Assembly (NCBI GenBank): GCA_023055505.1
Contig: JALIRH010000006.1
Span: forward strand, 27,129,105-27,193,104
Origin: Callipepla californica brunnescens
Lineage: Eukaryota > Chordata > Aves > Galliformes > Odontophoridae
DNA: 64,000 nt
Direction: 5' to 3'
Shown here: piece after piece, positions 24,901 to 37,110 of the stretch
Position numbering within the stretch: the stretch's first letter is position 1
How the letters are laid out: every line of letters starts with the position of its first letter
Translations under genes and position numbers: made by a program
Notes under the pieces: generated by a model
Seen by the model: only the letters and a program-made list of their open reading frames with translations
What the model was told of the DNA's origin: nothing
The model's database searches: none

Positions 24901-24999
24901 CCCACAAGGATCTTGGAGTGCACAGTGCAGTAGAGAACTATTTTCATTCCTTTTGCATAAGGAGTCATGTTGGAGTCAATCCTTAGGTACAAGATGAAT
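18987..24999. other. AT-rich non-coding stretch
   Basis: It has T/A runs at 19475-19489, 21353-21368 and 23125-23138 and a C-rich patch at 24632-24647. A weak exon-like segment (19356-19455) ends in a good donor, CCAAG|GTAAGA, but its acceptor is poor. Open frames reach 101 codons and none is recognisable. No transposon family is identified. Confidence 0.5.
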
Positions 25000-25930
25000 T
25001 CTAATTGTGGAAACAAGTTAGCTTAGCCAACAACTGCCTAAGCATCACAGCTCATGTCTTTTCAGTAATTATTGCATTTAATACAGCTAGTTACTTGCAC
25101 AAAGGAGCTTCCGGATACCGCAATTTCCACGGAGGGCTGTTTGGGAATGTACAGGCCCATCATTTAGCTCTGATATTGTTGGGTTGTCAGAGCTGATCAT
25201 AGCTCTTGACGGAACACCTCTAGCTTTTTTTATGGAGTGCATCAGAGTGACATTTCACATTGTTTAAGTAGGAGTGATCTGTTAGTTTATATTTTATCTA
25301 AAACTGCAGAGCAGATGACCTCCCTCAGGGTCTAAATGCATGAATCCTATGTGCATGTTATAATTAATAGTAGAGCTGGGAGAGAAATTCATAACAAGGG
25401 GCCGAAGAGCTGGGCAGAGCAACTTGTCAAAAAGAAGGAAATTCCACTACAGATTAGCTTATTTTTAAGCATGTCAAGCTCTACATACAAACATGATATA
25501 TTGCTTCCTTGTAATGTCTGTTTAGGCCCAGATGCTCGAGGCACTGTCAGGGAGTGCTGTAAATTTTGTCTGAGTCAGGGCAATTCTGATTGATCTCTGA
25601 GTGTAAAATCGATAAGAAGACACTGTCATTTTCTTAAAGGATGAGCTAGAAAAGGAAAATAAATTAAGACTCCACTGAATGTCTATCTCCAGTGCTCATT
25701 AATTCAGTGTGGTCTGTACTTTGTTAATGTTATGTCCACAGCTTTAATCTTCCAGGTGCTCTTCCTGCAGATAGTCGACAGCAGCCCTTTATTATGTTAT
25801 GTATATTTCATCCACACGTGGTGGAAATAAAATGTCTGCCCTCTTTTTTCCCTGAGCTCCTGATTAATCCATTTTATTATTTTTCAGAAATACATCACTT
25901 GGGTGCTGATTAACTTAAAAATGGAAAGCC
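25000..25930. promoter_or_regulatory. Candidate conserved non-coding block
   Basis: This is nearly 1 kb of complex, low-repeat sequence with many homeodomain-type cores: TAATTATTGCAT near 25068, ATAATTAATA near 25361, GATTAATCC near 25862 and GATTAAC near 25909. It also holds a CACGTG E-box at 25815-25820. Open frames are short (63 and 85 codons). The density of TAAT/ATTA cores without simple repeats is what developmental enhancers often look like. Conservation was not tested. Confidence 0.3.
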
Positions 25931-27286
25931 ATTGTCTTTCTTGCGTGTCCTTCATCAGAACTAACACACTGACTACTCATTTGTCTTGAGTTGTTACAGC
26001 AAATAACGACTACCAAGCGTTTCCCCTTATGTAATATACTTCAGGAAGATTAATTTACTTCTACTCTTTTTCTCCAATTATTTTTTGTCTAGTAAGAGTT
26101 TTTTGACATCTTTTAACTCCTTCCCAGCTTCCACTCTCCTGCTTGCTCTTTGATGTTTTTACAGCATGCTCTTAAGTCGTGGAGCAATCACTAGAACTGG
26201 CTATTGTAATCTTCAGACTAAGTTGTCCTCTACTGCTGTGGGTATAGGTTAATTCTAGGCTGAATTTATCACCACTTGTGATGGTGGGAACACAGACTTA
26301 AGGTGGCTGTCCTTTAAAAACAACTTCTAGATGGTCAGTTTATTTCAACAATATCTCATGTATGGGTAATCACATTGTATTAGATGGCTCTGCTATGGGG
26401 AATACAGGCAACTCATTGGAGTACGTACCATAGGCTCAAAACCCCTGACGCTGAAATGCAGGCTTATTTTTATAGTTGAACAGACATTTTTCTTTCTATG
26501 CATATATTCATTCTATAGAAATAATTTTTTCAATCATGTTTACCAGTTCATTTTACGCTTCTGCTCTTGCTTCAAAGTTAAGACCCAAATGGCATTTCTG
26601 TCTCTGTGAATTCAAACAAAGCAGCCATTAATAATGAAGTATGTTGAGTAAATAATTTTTGGAAAGAAAAAGATAATATTTTCTATCATTTTTCCCTTGG
26701 GTGTTCCAAGTAGCTCTATATGCTGTTTACTTACATCTTCATTATGTGTCTCCAGGGTGCCTTGATTGAGAAAACTGGCAGAGGTAGTTAAAAAAGAAGA
26801 TCCCTTGGCTTCAAGAAACATTTTATTCATATTTGTGAAGTACCTTGTTCCCATTCCTTAACAAAGCACAGCAAATGCCAAGTAATTAATTTTCACAGAG
26901 AGGTCATTTTTGAGACTAGATTTTGGACTGTCTGTTTCCCAGCTAAGCAGACTTCACCTATGATAAGGAAGTGGTTTCTGTGATCTCATTAAGCAGCTTG
27001 CAACATTTTGTCTTAAAACTATCCATAAGGACTTATTGTATTCACTGAACTTTGAATTTTTTACAGAAGCACATAGTGGTTTTCAAAAACTGCAGTAAAT
27101 ATATCTAGAAGTGAGTATGTTGAGCTAACCTCTAAACTGGATGTGCTTCATTGATGTTCATCTTTGAAAACGGTTGTAAGTCAACTGATAGGTCTGTTTT
27201 TCTTGTTGCATTTAAATAAATTATACTTTGTGAATAGCTCACTACGGGTTGAGCTTTGCTGCAGATCTACAATTCCTACCACAAGT

Positions 27287-27571
27287 CTATTTTTCAGTAA
27301 ATCTGAAGTACAAAAACTGCTTTTCTGGAATCCACTGGTAAAATATATTTATAGTATTCAGGCAAATTTGTGTATGAGAAGGGGGAGAACCAGCTATCTG
27401 ATTTGGACTTGACTGAATCCCAAGTTCCTGGGAAGTCCCAGCTCCAGTGACACTGGAATTGGTATCCTCAAGACTGGGAGAGGAAGGTGAGGTCACAGTC
27501 AGACAGCCTTCTGGGCCGACACAGAATATATAGTCTTCTGTGGCACCATCAAAGCCACTCATGAAGGCAAT
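27287..27571 (-). other. Open minus-strand segment, exon-like, unrecognised product
   Basis: On the minus strand an acceptor-like site (ctgtttaaaaacctag, ending at 27572) opens a frame that runs from 27571 to a stop at 27287-27289. The first 50 or so residues are coding-like in composition (MSGFDGATEDYIF, then a Ser/Thr/Pro-rich stretch). Bases 27412-27562 are about half GC in an AT-rich neighbourhood. I do not recognise the protein and see no clear donor, so it would be a last exon, a pseudogene fragment, or chance. Confidence 0.15.
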
Positions 27572-30500
27572 CTAGGTTTTTAAACAGAAAAAGCTGTAGA
27601 ATTCCTTCAGACAAAAGCAATCCACATTAGGAGGAAAATTATGATGAACTAAATACAAAGGGTAACCCCAGATACAGAATTGCCTCTGGGTTCAGTAAAC
27701 ACTGATCTGATTGTTTGTCTGAATTACAAATCTGTAAACCTCTGACAGCCAGTTATTTGCAAAGGCAATAAGCATCTGTGATAGGAAAGGTTTCCATAGT
27801 GGTTGTGCTGCCTAGCCACATATCCAGATCAGCTGAATTTGGGAGTCAAGTCAGAAAATCTCCATCAAAATAGAATTGCTCCAACTGAGCATTATTGAAC
27901 AAGTGTATTTTTCAAACACATTTTGAATGTGACTGAAATATAGCAATAAGTTTATAAACTGTATCATAGTAGACGTTTTTATACTGTCCTTGAAAAACGT
28001 ACATGTAGTAGAGTGGATGGAATGGATTTAATAGTAATATATAATAGAAATACATGTAGTAAATATATAAAGATACGTATATAATGCTCATAGCAAATGG
28101 CAGTACATGTATCCCAGATTGCATTACATTTACAGCAGGTCCTCTGCCCATTCTTCATAACTTGAAATAGTCAGAAACTTGAACCTGTTTGAGTTCATTT
28201 ATCCTCAGCAGATCCAGTGGCTAACGCTCTAAGTCCCTTGCAAGTGCTAAAGGTTTTTAAGTTGTGTCTCTTTGCAACTGAAGGATTGAGCATGCATTTT
28301 TTGTTTAATCATTTTAGTAGAGAAGAGTGGTTCCAGTTTGAGGTCTGTATGTTTAAGTGCATATGCAGAAGAAACATCTGTGAGTTTTCACACAGAAAAA
28401 AAGTGAATTCAAATATCACACTTTTATTACAAAAAGAAATAAAATTCACCCTAGATAAAGTGATAATTCTGCTAGCTTTATTATACATTTTAGTATTCCC
28501 ACTGATTTTAGTGAATGAACATGTTTTCTGTCCTTCTCTTCCATCACATCTGAGCAAGTGAAGTAGTAAGTGGTTCAAAAATTAATACTGAAATTCTTAG
28601 TTTAACACGTAGGGCAATAGCAATGTAGGACCATTCCTGGAGACTTAAAAAGTAAAAATTCCTTCTGGGAATAATGAGAGATAAATAAAAAATATCTAAA
28701 GTAGTGACCAGCTGCTTTTAAAACAGAATTTTTGACAGAGTTAGCTACTTCTTTAAATGCAAAATAAGAGGTAATTTTACAGTTATTTCAGTAATTTGTT
28801 TATGAGTCCCTTAAACTATAGCTAACTCAGACTTCCATGTCCTTGTCAAAAAACAGAGTTCAAATCACATTCAGCCAAGCTAATTTAAACACCAGGAAAA
28901 AAATAAAAAAAAAAAAGGAGAGATTACACAGTATATGAGTTTGGATCTGTTAATAATGGGATGATCATCTAGGAGACCAAAAGCGATAGTATTGATTGTT
29001 TCTTAAAGTTTGGGATTTTTATGAGAGCAATCACATCAAGATGGTCTGAACAACATTATTTAGATGGGAATCAAGAATGATTCTGAGAACAGAATATTGC
29101 TGTGCAATTTTGTACTGAGAAGTTAGTTATAAGATAATAAAAGTATTAATGGAATGTTACACATTTCTTTATGAGATTTTGATTAGCTGTTTAGTTTTCT
29201 GACAGATATGTTCAGGGTAGACATCTGAACAGGAAAATGACTTGAAAGATGCTGTGGACTGCTGGGGGAATTGACAAAGAAAAGCAACATCAAAAGAATA
29301 TCTGAATGTTTTAGATCTTGTTAGCACCAGTGGCAAAATCTAAATGGGAAATAAGAAAATTAGGGATTTAAATACAAATCAAAGGGAAAATTTGAACTTT
29401 GACCAAGTTAAATCAGCCAAATCCATTATATTGATCTAAGAGGATTATGATTACAATGACATATCTGCGTAGAAAAAATTTGTGTGGTATTTGACAGTTT
29501 TTGTTATCTGTGTTGTTCCTATGTTGATAACCTAAAATTTCTAAATCTCATTTTATACTCTGGTTATTAAACAGCTAGGAATAAATTTCAAAGCCATGGA
29601 ATTTGTCCAGTTTTTCTATGAACACTAATGGTTGCAGGCAGCTGGTATACCAATCGCATCATTTCATAACGCTCAGCACATAGCTGTAAGGACTCACTGC
29701 TTTTTTCTGAGCAGTATTTCATTGCTTCTTACAATGAATTCATGTTTCTTACATAAGAATGTCTGCAAATTTATAAAGGGCTGGATGCTATTGAGACCAA
29801 CAGGTTAGTTTCCAATGACTTCAGTGGGGGACAGGATTGATCTGAGAATGTAACTAGATTGATGTTCTTTATGGTTGTGCATAGTGAGAAGTATTAATGA
29901 GAACATGTTTTACAGTCTATGTACTGCATGTGCTTCCCATTCCAAGAAACCTCAGAAATGCCATAGAGTAATACAGCCATAGTATCACTGGAATCCATAT
30001 CCTCTTGGATATGAATAGCAACAGTAAATCAACATGTAGCAATGTGCATGCTTTTACTGTATCATGAATTTCCTTTTCTACTAGAACGTTTGAAACAGCA
30101 GCAAGATGATTTGATTTTGTGAATTGCAAAGCACTGCTTGCTATGGGGTGGGTTGTTTTAGTGGAGAATACTCTTGCAAATACCTTGGTTTAGTAGCTTT
30201 ATGAAATCATCATAAAATCCTTTCCTGTTTTGCAGCCTTTTCTTAAAGGAGTTGTACTTTTAGACATACGTTGGGGGGCAGTTGAGCCCTTTGCTGGAGC
30301 AGATTTCATCTCACATTTATCATTCAAATCAAGGAATGAGAAGAGTGAAAAGACCTCTCTGTAAATCACTAGTATTAGTAATCTTCCATACTTGAATCAA
30401 TTGCCTCTTCATAAGATATCCTTTTGAGATACACTTTTGATATGGGATTGTTAAAATGAATTGTAGCCATTCTTTATAATACTGGTTTTGAACATTTACA

Positions 30501-31548
30501 TCACAAGCTGAAAAAGCAACCATGGGCATTTTCCTGTTTCTCTTCCAGGAATCACCTATGTTTGAAAACTCAGCTGTTGCTTCAGGTAGTTTTATTGTCA
30601 GACCTAAATGAAAATGGAAAGTTACAGAGAAAAACAAACAAACAAAATCAACAACCAAAAACAGCAGCAAAAGTAAAAAGAAACAGCCTTGGGAGAGTAC
30701 TACCTCCATGCTAGAGCATTCTGCTTAAGGAGTATGTAATAATGTTATGAAGGAAAGGAACAGAAAAATTTTTGCTCAGGACTTTTCTTTTCTTTCTGGT
30801 CCCCTTTTTCATGCATTATCATTTGTTAACAGAATGCTTCATTGTAATGTGGTTTCCATGATTGGGAAGACAAGTGTCTGTCTTGTTTTGTTTTTTTTTT
30901 TTCCTCTCTATTCTATGAACATATATGACAAAGAGACTGCAGCTGCACTGTTCTTCAAATGCATCTTCACAATCACTCTTTTTCCAGCACTTGTCTGCTC
31001 TTCTGCCTTCACTTAGGCACCTCATGTTGCTTCCCCTAAAATCATCATGGGAAGCTTATTAGTCAGAACACAATCAGACTATTATGTCTGTCCAGAGAGT
31101 ACTGACATAATTTGGTAACTCAAATCACTGCAAGCATAAATTACCATTTATGACATATCTAAAATGAATGTACTACCAGGTAGTTTTCTTGCTCTGTCCT
31201 CATTCTATTACCTCTTTAATTTCATTTCTGTTGTTGCAGTTGTTGTTACTCATTCTGTTATCTATTTGTGTTAAATGACAAGTACATATCTCTGCAAAAC
31301 ACTGTGCATTACCATGTTATGTCCCTGTAAGACTAATTAACAGCTTCCAGTAAACACTGTTGACCTTTCTGGAATAATCAGTTGTTAACAAAATACAACT
31401 CCTTCCTAAGAATGAGATCAACGCTTTGATCAAGTACCTTCTATAAGAAAATGGAAGCAAAGGAAGAGAGGTTTTGGGAAGAGCAGCATGAATTTTGTTT
31501 TCCTGTTCCAATGGTCTGTTCAGACCACTGGAATTGAGGTCCATTTAC

Positions 31549-31683
31549 AGGGCAGCTGAGTAATTTTCTCTGAGTTTCTGGTTTCTTTGGGCCAGATGGA
31601 GGCCCTGCTCCAATATGACCATGATGCAGAACATGTACTGAAGGGTCAATGTCCCATCCTGTTTTAGCTGATTTGTTGGAGTT
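31549..31683 (-). other. Exon-like 135-nt segment, phase 0
   Basis: On the minus strand an acceptor (ccaaaaaattatgcag) precedes 135 bases, exactly 45 open codons, ending at a donor-like GTAAAT (31548 downward). The residues (for example KTGWDIDPSVHVLHHGHIG) are varied and free of low complexity, but I do not recognise them. The neighbouring frames are also open, which lowers the weight. It is phase-compatible with the downstream minus-strand segment starting at 27571. Confidence 0.15.
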
Positions 31684-32962
31684 CTGCATAATTTTTTGGG
31701 GAAAACTGAGGGAGTATAAAAATGAAGCCATTTACTTCTGTCTTCTGTGTTGTCAGTTGTTCTTGAATTCTGCTCCTTGCTACCAGGACCAATGGTTTTG
31801 CAAGACAGGACACCTATTATGATGTCTTGAATGTTATGACTTGTCTTTCCACTCATACTCATACCCAGATTTCTTCAGCTTTGCGATGTAGGGCCATCAG
31901 CACAGAAACTCTTCAAAACTCTACACTGTCTTTCTTAGTTTGAGCCTGTATTATGTTGTGAAAAATACCACAGAACCAGTGCTATGAACTTCTGGAGTGG
32001 TTTCACTTCTGCTGTAGTGCTGGTCTTGTACTCCAAGCAAAGGATTTCTAGGGAAGTAGAACCATGACAATTTTAATCTAACTGTCCAAGATTTCCCATT
32101 TGCATGGAAACAGGGAAAAAAATGGGTATCTGAATGTCCATAGGTATAAAAAATAGACAATAAAATATGAAATAAATATTTTTTGTTTTGATTTTAAAAA
32201 GGAATAATCTACCACTTAGTATTAAACAAAAAGGGAAAAAGTAGGTACATGAAGTATGATCATCTTCTCAATACCTAAATCCTCATCTTCCTATTTCGAG
32301 AACTTTGTGAAGATGTTTATTTCCAGTGGGGTTTCCACTGCTTGCTACTCATCAATACCAGTGCTAAGTATTTGTATCCCCCTTTGACATTCTTTTCCAC
32401 ACTGTCCACTGTACTGCCATTGCATATATCCAGTTTCTCTTTCTTCCACATTCTTGCTTCTTACTATTATTATTGGAAAAATCTCCCTCCTGTATACCTA
32501 ACAATAATTCTTGGAACATTCTGGGTATTGATCCCTAGTACCAAGAAAAATCCTTAATTTTGCTTTTAAAGAAATGCTTTGATTCTTCATTTACAAGTGG
32601 TATCTTGACTTATAAAAGTCTATCTGAACTGTCATCAACAGTATTAAGGTGCTTGATTGTCAATTGATTTCAAAGGCAATGTAGAAGTACAAATAAGAAG
32701 TTCTGGTGGGACAGTGAACAAGATTTTCTGCTTTCTAGAGCCTCTGCAGGAGGCTCTCCACACCCTAGGGAAGTGAAGCTGTGGAATTCTTTGACTGCCA
32801 TCACAACAGAGGCACAAAAACAACTTCACAGCAACTACAGCTCTGCCTTTGTGCTCAATGTGTGAGCAATAATAGTTTTGTCATTGCCTCACTTGCCGCC
32901 TTATCTCCCACAGTCCCGTTTCTGGATCTACAAGTACATCTTAAATATACCTTTGTGTATAC

Positions 32963-32992
32963 ATATATATATTTATATATATATATATATAT
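32963..32992. repeat. (AT)n microsatellite
   Basis: Alternating AT with one TTT interruption, followed by a short T run. Confidence 0.9.
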
Positions 32993-33224
32993 TTTTATCT
33001 GTAGCATCAACCAAACAAAATTTCACAAGCGCTATACAAAGTGTAATATAAAACCTTCACCAATAGTATATTTATGTGAACAGAATCCATTAACAACGTT
33101 ATACTTCTTGCACATAACTAAGAAGTTTTCCTCCGTCTCTGTGTTTTGCAGTGTTTGACTGGTGCATGGCAGAGCCCTGTGAAGAAATGCCTGAGAGTGG
33201 TCTGATAATCCTTCTTGGATATAC

Positions 33225-33246
33225 ACGAATATCTGTAGATATTCGT
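33225..33246. repeat. Perfect hairpin, 10-bp arms, 2-base loop
   Basis: The arms acgaatatct (33225-33234) and agatattcgt (33237-33246) are exact reverse complements around GT. It could be a dimeric protein-binding site or a remnant of a small inverted-repeat element. No family is recognised. Confidence 0.8.
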
Positions 33247-33571
33247 ACTTAATTTGTGTCTCTCTTCTCTAAGTCTGTTTGGAATCTCATTTTTGCACGC
33301 TCGTGCTCAACCCAAATAGGAATGCCTGTTTTGATTTGGTTTTGGTTGGCTCCTCCTAAGTCATCCTTTGTTTTTTGTCTTCACCACTGCTGACTTTTCC
33401 ATGCTTGTACACACCAAGCATACAGAAAATAGCTTTGTGTATATGTCGGCTATTTGGACATTGCTGCAGGTAATTAATTTGAGCTGATTGAGGAGTTGCT
33501 TCCTATGGAAGTGTGCAGTCACTAGAAAGCGGTGCCTTCACCTGCTCTGATCAGGTTCTCTTTCCCTGTAG

Positions 33572-33675
33572 AGATATCTTGGATGTCAGGAAAGCAGGAG
33601 GCTTTGTGAACCCTTTCAATACCCCTTACAACATCCTGAAACACAGCTACACAACACAGCACAGCCTGGCTCCAG
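33572..33675 (+). other. Exon-like segment with strong acceptor
   Basis: A strong polypyrimidine tract and acceptor (gttctctttccctgtag, AG at 33570-33571) precede a segment lying in a 63-codon open frame without ATG (33492-33680, stop TAG at 33681). The residues after the acceptor include RKAGGFVNPFNTPYNILKHS. The candidate donor CCAG|GTCTGT at 33676 is weak. A second frame across the same bases is open for about as long. The product is not recognised. Confidence 0.15.
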
Positions 33676-33879
33676 GTCTGTAGGAAAAAGAGTTTTCATC
33701 AGCTTCATGAGCCATGGCCTGTGTGGTGCTGTGGCAGCTTCTAGGTGCCCAGCCTAAAAAAACGTAGTCTCTGAGATCTGCCTTGTGTTTTGTTCCTGGT
33801 ATAGTCAAGAGTGCATGCAAGTCCATATGGGAGCCTGGCTCTCTGGAGCAGAAGAAAGGCTCCTTCCCCTAACAGCTGA

Positions 33880-34300
33880 ATGTTTAATTTGTCACTTGAA
33901 TGTAAGGAATAGTAATGACAATGCAGCCCTTAACGAGGTTTGATATTTCCAAATGTCATCTCTTTTGGTTTCATGCACACTGTTGATTGTTCTAACATCT
34001 TAATTAAAAGTGTAACTCTAATAATGAACTTATTTTTAGACTGCTTCTCTGAGTGGTGTATTGTATCAAAGGACAAGCAATTCAGCAGGCAGTTAGCTGT
34101 GGATCAACAGTGACACAGAGCACTTGTGTAGTCGCTGGGGGTCAGTCAGTACTTTTCTTTCACAGTGCTGCTAGTCAATCACTTTTGTTTTCCAGATTAA
34201 TTATGTGGCCTTTCATTAAAAAACGAAGAACTTTGGTTTCTTGCCATTTCCATTTTAGTTGTGGAAATAGACTTTGCCTAGGTGAATTGTACATCAGGGC
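33880..34300. promoter_or_regulatory. Candidate conserved non-coding island
   Basis: Complex, low-repeat sequence with CTTAATTAAAAG near 34000, AGATTAATTA near 34195 and several AATCAC/GTCAATCA elements. The frames are short. Regulatory function is inferred from motif density only. Confidence 0.25.
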
Positions 34301-35270
34301 CTCACTGATGTTTATTTAATGTAATTTTATTATTTTGCAAGGAAAGGGGAAGAGCTCAAATAAGCTAACAGCTTAATGTAGGAGTTCAGGGGGTGTTGTT
34401 CCCTAATTTTGACTTATCTGTAAAAAAACTTGGTTAATACAAATTCCTGTTGGAGAGGTGAATATATCATATTAGGAACCATACTACTGTCATTGTCCTC
34501 TTTCTCTTCAGACCGTATAGTTTTCTGTTAAAGCTGAAGCAGTGACTTTATTCAACACCTGCATCTTTAACAACCAGTGCAGTATAATTACCTTTCTTGA
34601 ATATTCTATAGAATTGTCAAACAGCAATTTTCTTTTACAAGACAAGCTTTTGAATAATGCCGTTTACATACAGAGCTTAACGTCTCTTAGGTTGAAAATC
34701 TAATTATAAGTATCCAAAATTTACTGCATGTTTGCTGTTTTATAATTCAGTCTACTTAAAATTGCTAAAACACGTCACCTTTAACATTTATGCTGGATCC
34801 GAATTAGCACACTCTTTATTGGACCCTGTTTCAGTGTTAAGTATAATTTATTCTGTAACAACATTTTTTTTTATTTTTCTTGTCCCATTTTTCTTCAGTT
34901 TCTAAACATTTGTACTGAGCAGATGTAGTCCAAGATGATAGCCTATTGATAAAGGTGTCTGATGTGCTGGTACTTTATTCACTGCACAATTACTTGAAGT
35001 AGGAAAAATGATACATCTGTATTTCAGTGAAAGAATCTAAGAAAATATGTTACTATCTTTTGCGCATTATTCACTGGACATTCAATGCTGATGTTGATTA
35101 ATTAGGTGAGGCTGTAGATAATTAGTCAGGAAATTTTATATCAAATGTTGACTTGAATTGTACAACATACCAGCATCTTAGAGAGACTCCTATTGCAAAT
35201 TGTCATTTGCCATACAAACAAGACAGACAACTATTTCAACTCTCTCGAGCAACAGAACCTCACTATTCTG
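34301..35270. promoter_or_regulatory. Candidate conserved non-coding block, homeodomain-core rich
   Basis: TAAT/ATTA cores recur: GTATAATTACC near 34582, CTAATTATAAG near 34701, GATTAATTAGG near 35096 and GATAATTAG near 35117. Only one T-run (about 34865-34872) interrupts the sequence. There is no open frame above 60 codons on either strand, unusual for so long a piece here. Function is inferred. Confidence 0.25.
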
Positions 35271-36369
35271 CTAGGGAGATGACGTTGGAATAGAAAATTA
35301 ACATAACATTGTATTATTTCTTACCGGAGCAAGATATAAATTGATGTTATGAAATGTTATGAGCATATGTACAAAACTACCTCTTACAGAAATTAAAGAG
35401 TATCATTCTAATCTTCCAATTGTCACTGGGAATTTCAGTGTTGCCACACATTATTTTCAGCGTGTGGTAAGCTACATTTTCCTTCTCAGTCACTCTTCAA
35501 GATTTCAGTTCTTGTTGCCAATTTCTTTCCTAGGTTTCTGTAAATCTTTTGTGTCCTTTCTCTAAACATGTTCTATTCTAAAAAAAAAAGAAAATAAAGA
35601 AAAAAGAAAAAAAAGAAATCCCACAGCTATTCAGCCTGCAGCTTACAGTGAACCATCTTCAGTTTTTCTTCTATTGCTACAAGAGCATATAATATGCAAG
35701 AAGAAAAATATTTTTGAAGACTGTTCCACATTTCTCCGATTGCAATCACTGTACTGGACAGTTTCGCTGTGTATTATTCTCTTTCATTTTATGCATGTTA
35801 GTGTAAGAATACATTTTTTTTTTTCCTGTGTGCATGTCCAATTGCTACGTATGAGTCTTCTTATTGTTGTTTATTTGAAAATTCTAAATACACCAACATC
35901 ATCAAAAATTTGGGGGGGGTTCTGAATACAGCCCCTCCGTGTTTTGTTGGATCACATCCTGTTTAACTCTTCACTGCCTCTTTTTCAGGAGAGAAAAATA
36001 TTACACTTGAGTTCAAACGCATATTTCAGACTCAGTGTTGGAAATAAGTTAAATCATATAAATGTGCTTGCTAACTTTCCAAATAGATTAATAACTTCCC
36101 AGAAAGATTTCTCCATTCTGGGTAAAACAGGAATATGTGCCAGCAGTAGCCTATAGTTACATGTATTTGGACTCCACTCCCTAAGAGGACTGTAGATCTT
36201 AAAACAAATGCAGAACAAAGAAGTAACACTATTTTCCACAGCAATAGCTTTAATTTTTATGTGGTTTACCACATAAGTTCTTTAATAGATTAAAGAGTAA
36301 GAACAAGTTCTCTCCATTACAAAATTCTCATTTAATCCTTATCCACACTTAGTTTATCAAATCAAATTG
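35271..36369. other. AT-rich non-coding stretch
   Basis: It holds an A/G-rich run at 35580-35617, a T-run near 35815-35824 and a G8 run near 35911-35918. The open frames of 68-83 codons are not recognisable. Confidence 0.5.
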
Positions 36370-37110
36370 GACAAGATTGATGCAGGGGCTTTTTAAGCCG
36401 GACATCATGTGTAAAATCGGTAGACAACAGATTTTAAAGGGTGCCCACCACGACTTGTCACATCATCTTTCCTCAGCCTCAGCTGCCCTTGCATTGTCTT
36501 ATGCAGGGTCAGGATTCTTCTTGGTGTTACACTATAGACTACTGCAGAGAAACAGCGCTGTGACACAGTCTCCAGCAGAGTTACTTATTACATCCTCAGC
36601 CCCCTTCACCTGCCCCAGCCATTCAAAATAACATCACACCATAAAATATTCATGAACAGCCCAGTGCTCCGGCGAGGGCCTCGCTTCTGCAGGTGGCTGT
36701 TACATCAGTAATTGCCCGATACTTCCCTCCACAGCGTAAAATTGTTTTCATTATGTGTCATGCACACAGAGCCAAGCAAATCCCTCTTGAGTGGTTTCCC
36801 AAGGGCTGGAGGGAGGTGGTACTTAACTTAAACAGGCGCTTTTGGCTTAGATTAAAAAAGAAAGAAGGAAAAAGCCAGTGAAAGCTCATCATTAACTCTA
36901 CTTCTAACTGCAACAAAAAGCAGAAGCTCATGCAAAACTCTCATAAAGATTATCCTAAATGTCTCAGTTACTAGGAAGAGCTTTAGTGGCTTTAGCCGTT
37001 CTTACGATACTTAAAGCTGCTTCAGGCAGAGAAGAGAATAACTTTCCACCTGACTGAAGTTCCCATGGTTTGCGGTGCAAGGCGATAAGCAGGTTTCAGC
37101 AATAAACTCC
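36370..37110. promoter_or_regulatory. Candidate conserved non-coding block
   Basis: Low-repeat, balanced sequence with CATAAAATATTCATGAAC near 36641, AGTAATTGCC near 36706 and a CpG-containing core (ctccggcgagggcctcgc near 36667). It has the texture of a developmental enhancer. The frames (62 and 84 codons) show no domain. Confidence 0.3.

Larger units (their letters stand above)
25931..33879. other. Non-coding stretch with a few exon-like segments
   Basis: It contains two minus-strand exon-like segments (27287-27571, 31549-31683), one on plus (33572-33675), an AT microsatellite (32963-32992) and a 22-bp hairpin (33225-33246), listed separately. A-runs lie near 28895-28917 and a T-run near 30890-30902. 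The rest is AT-rich with no recognised gene, RNA or transposon; 33480-33870 is mildly GC-richer. Confidence 0.45.

Noticed and set aside
30329..30709. 126-codon minus-strand frame with a hydrophobic N-terminus
   Set aside because: The Leu/Phe/Val start is the reverse of A/C-rich repeats near 30635-30685; no domain follows.
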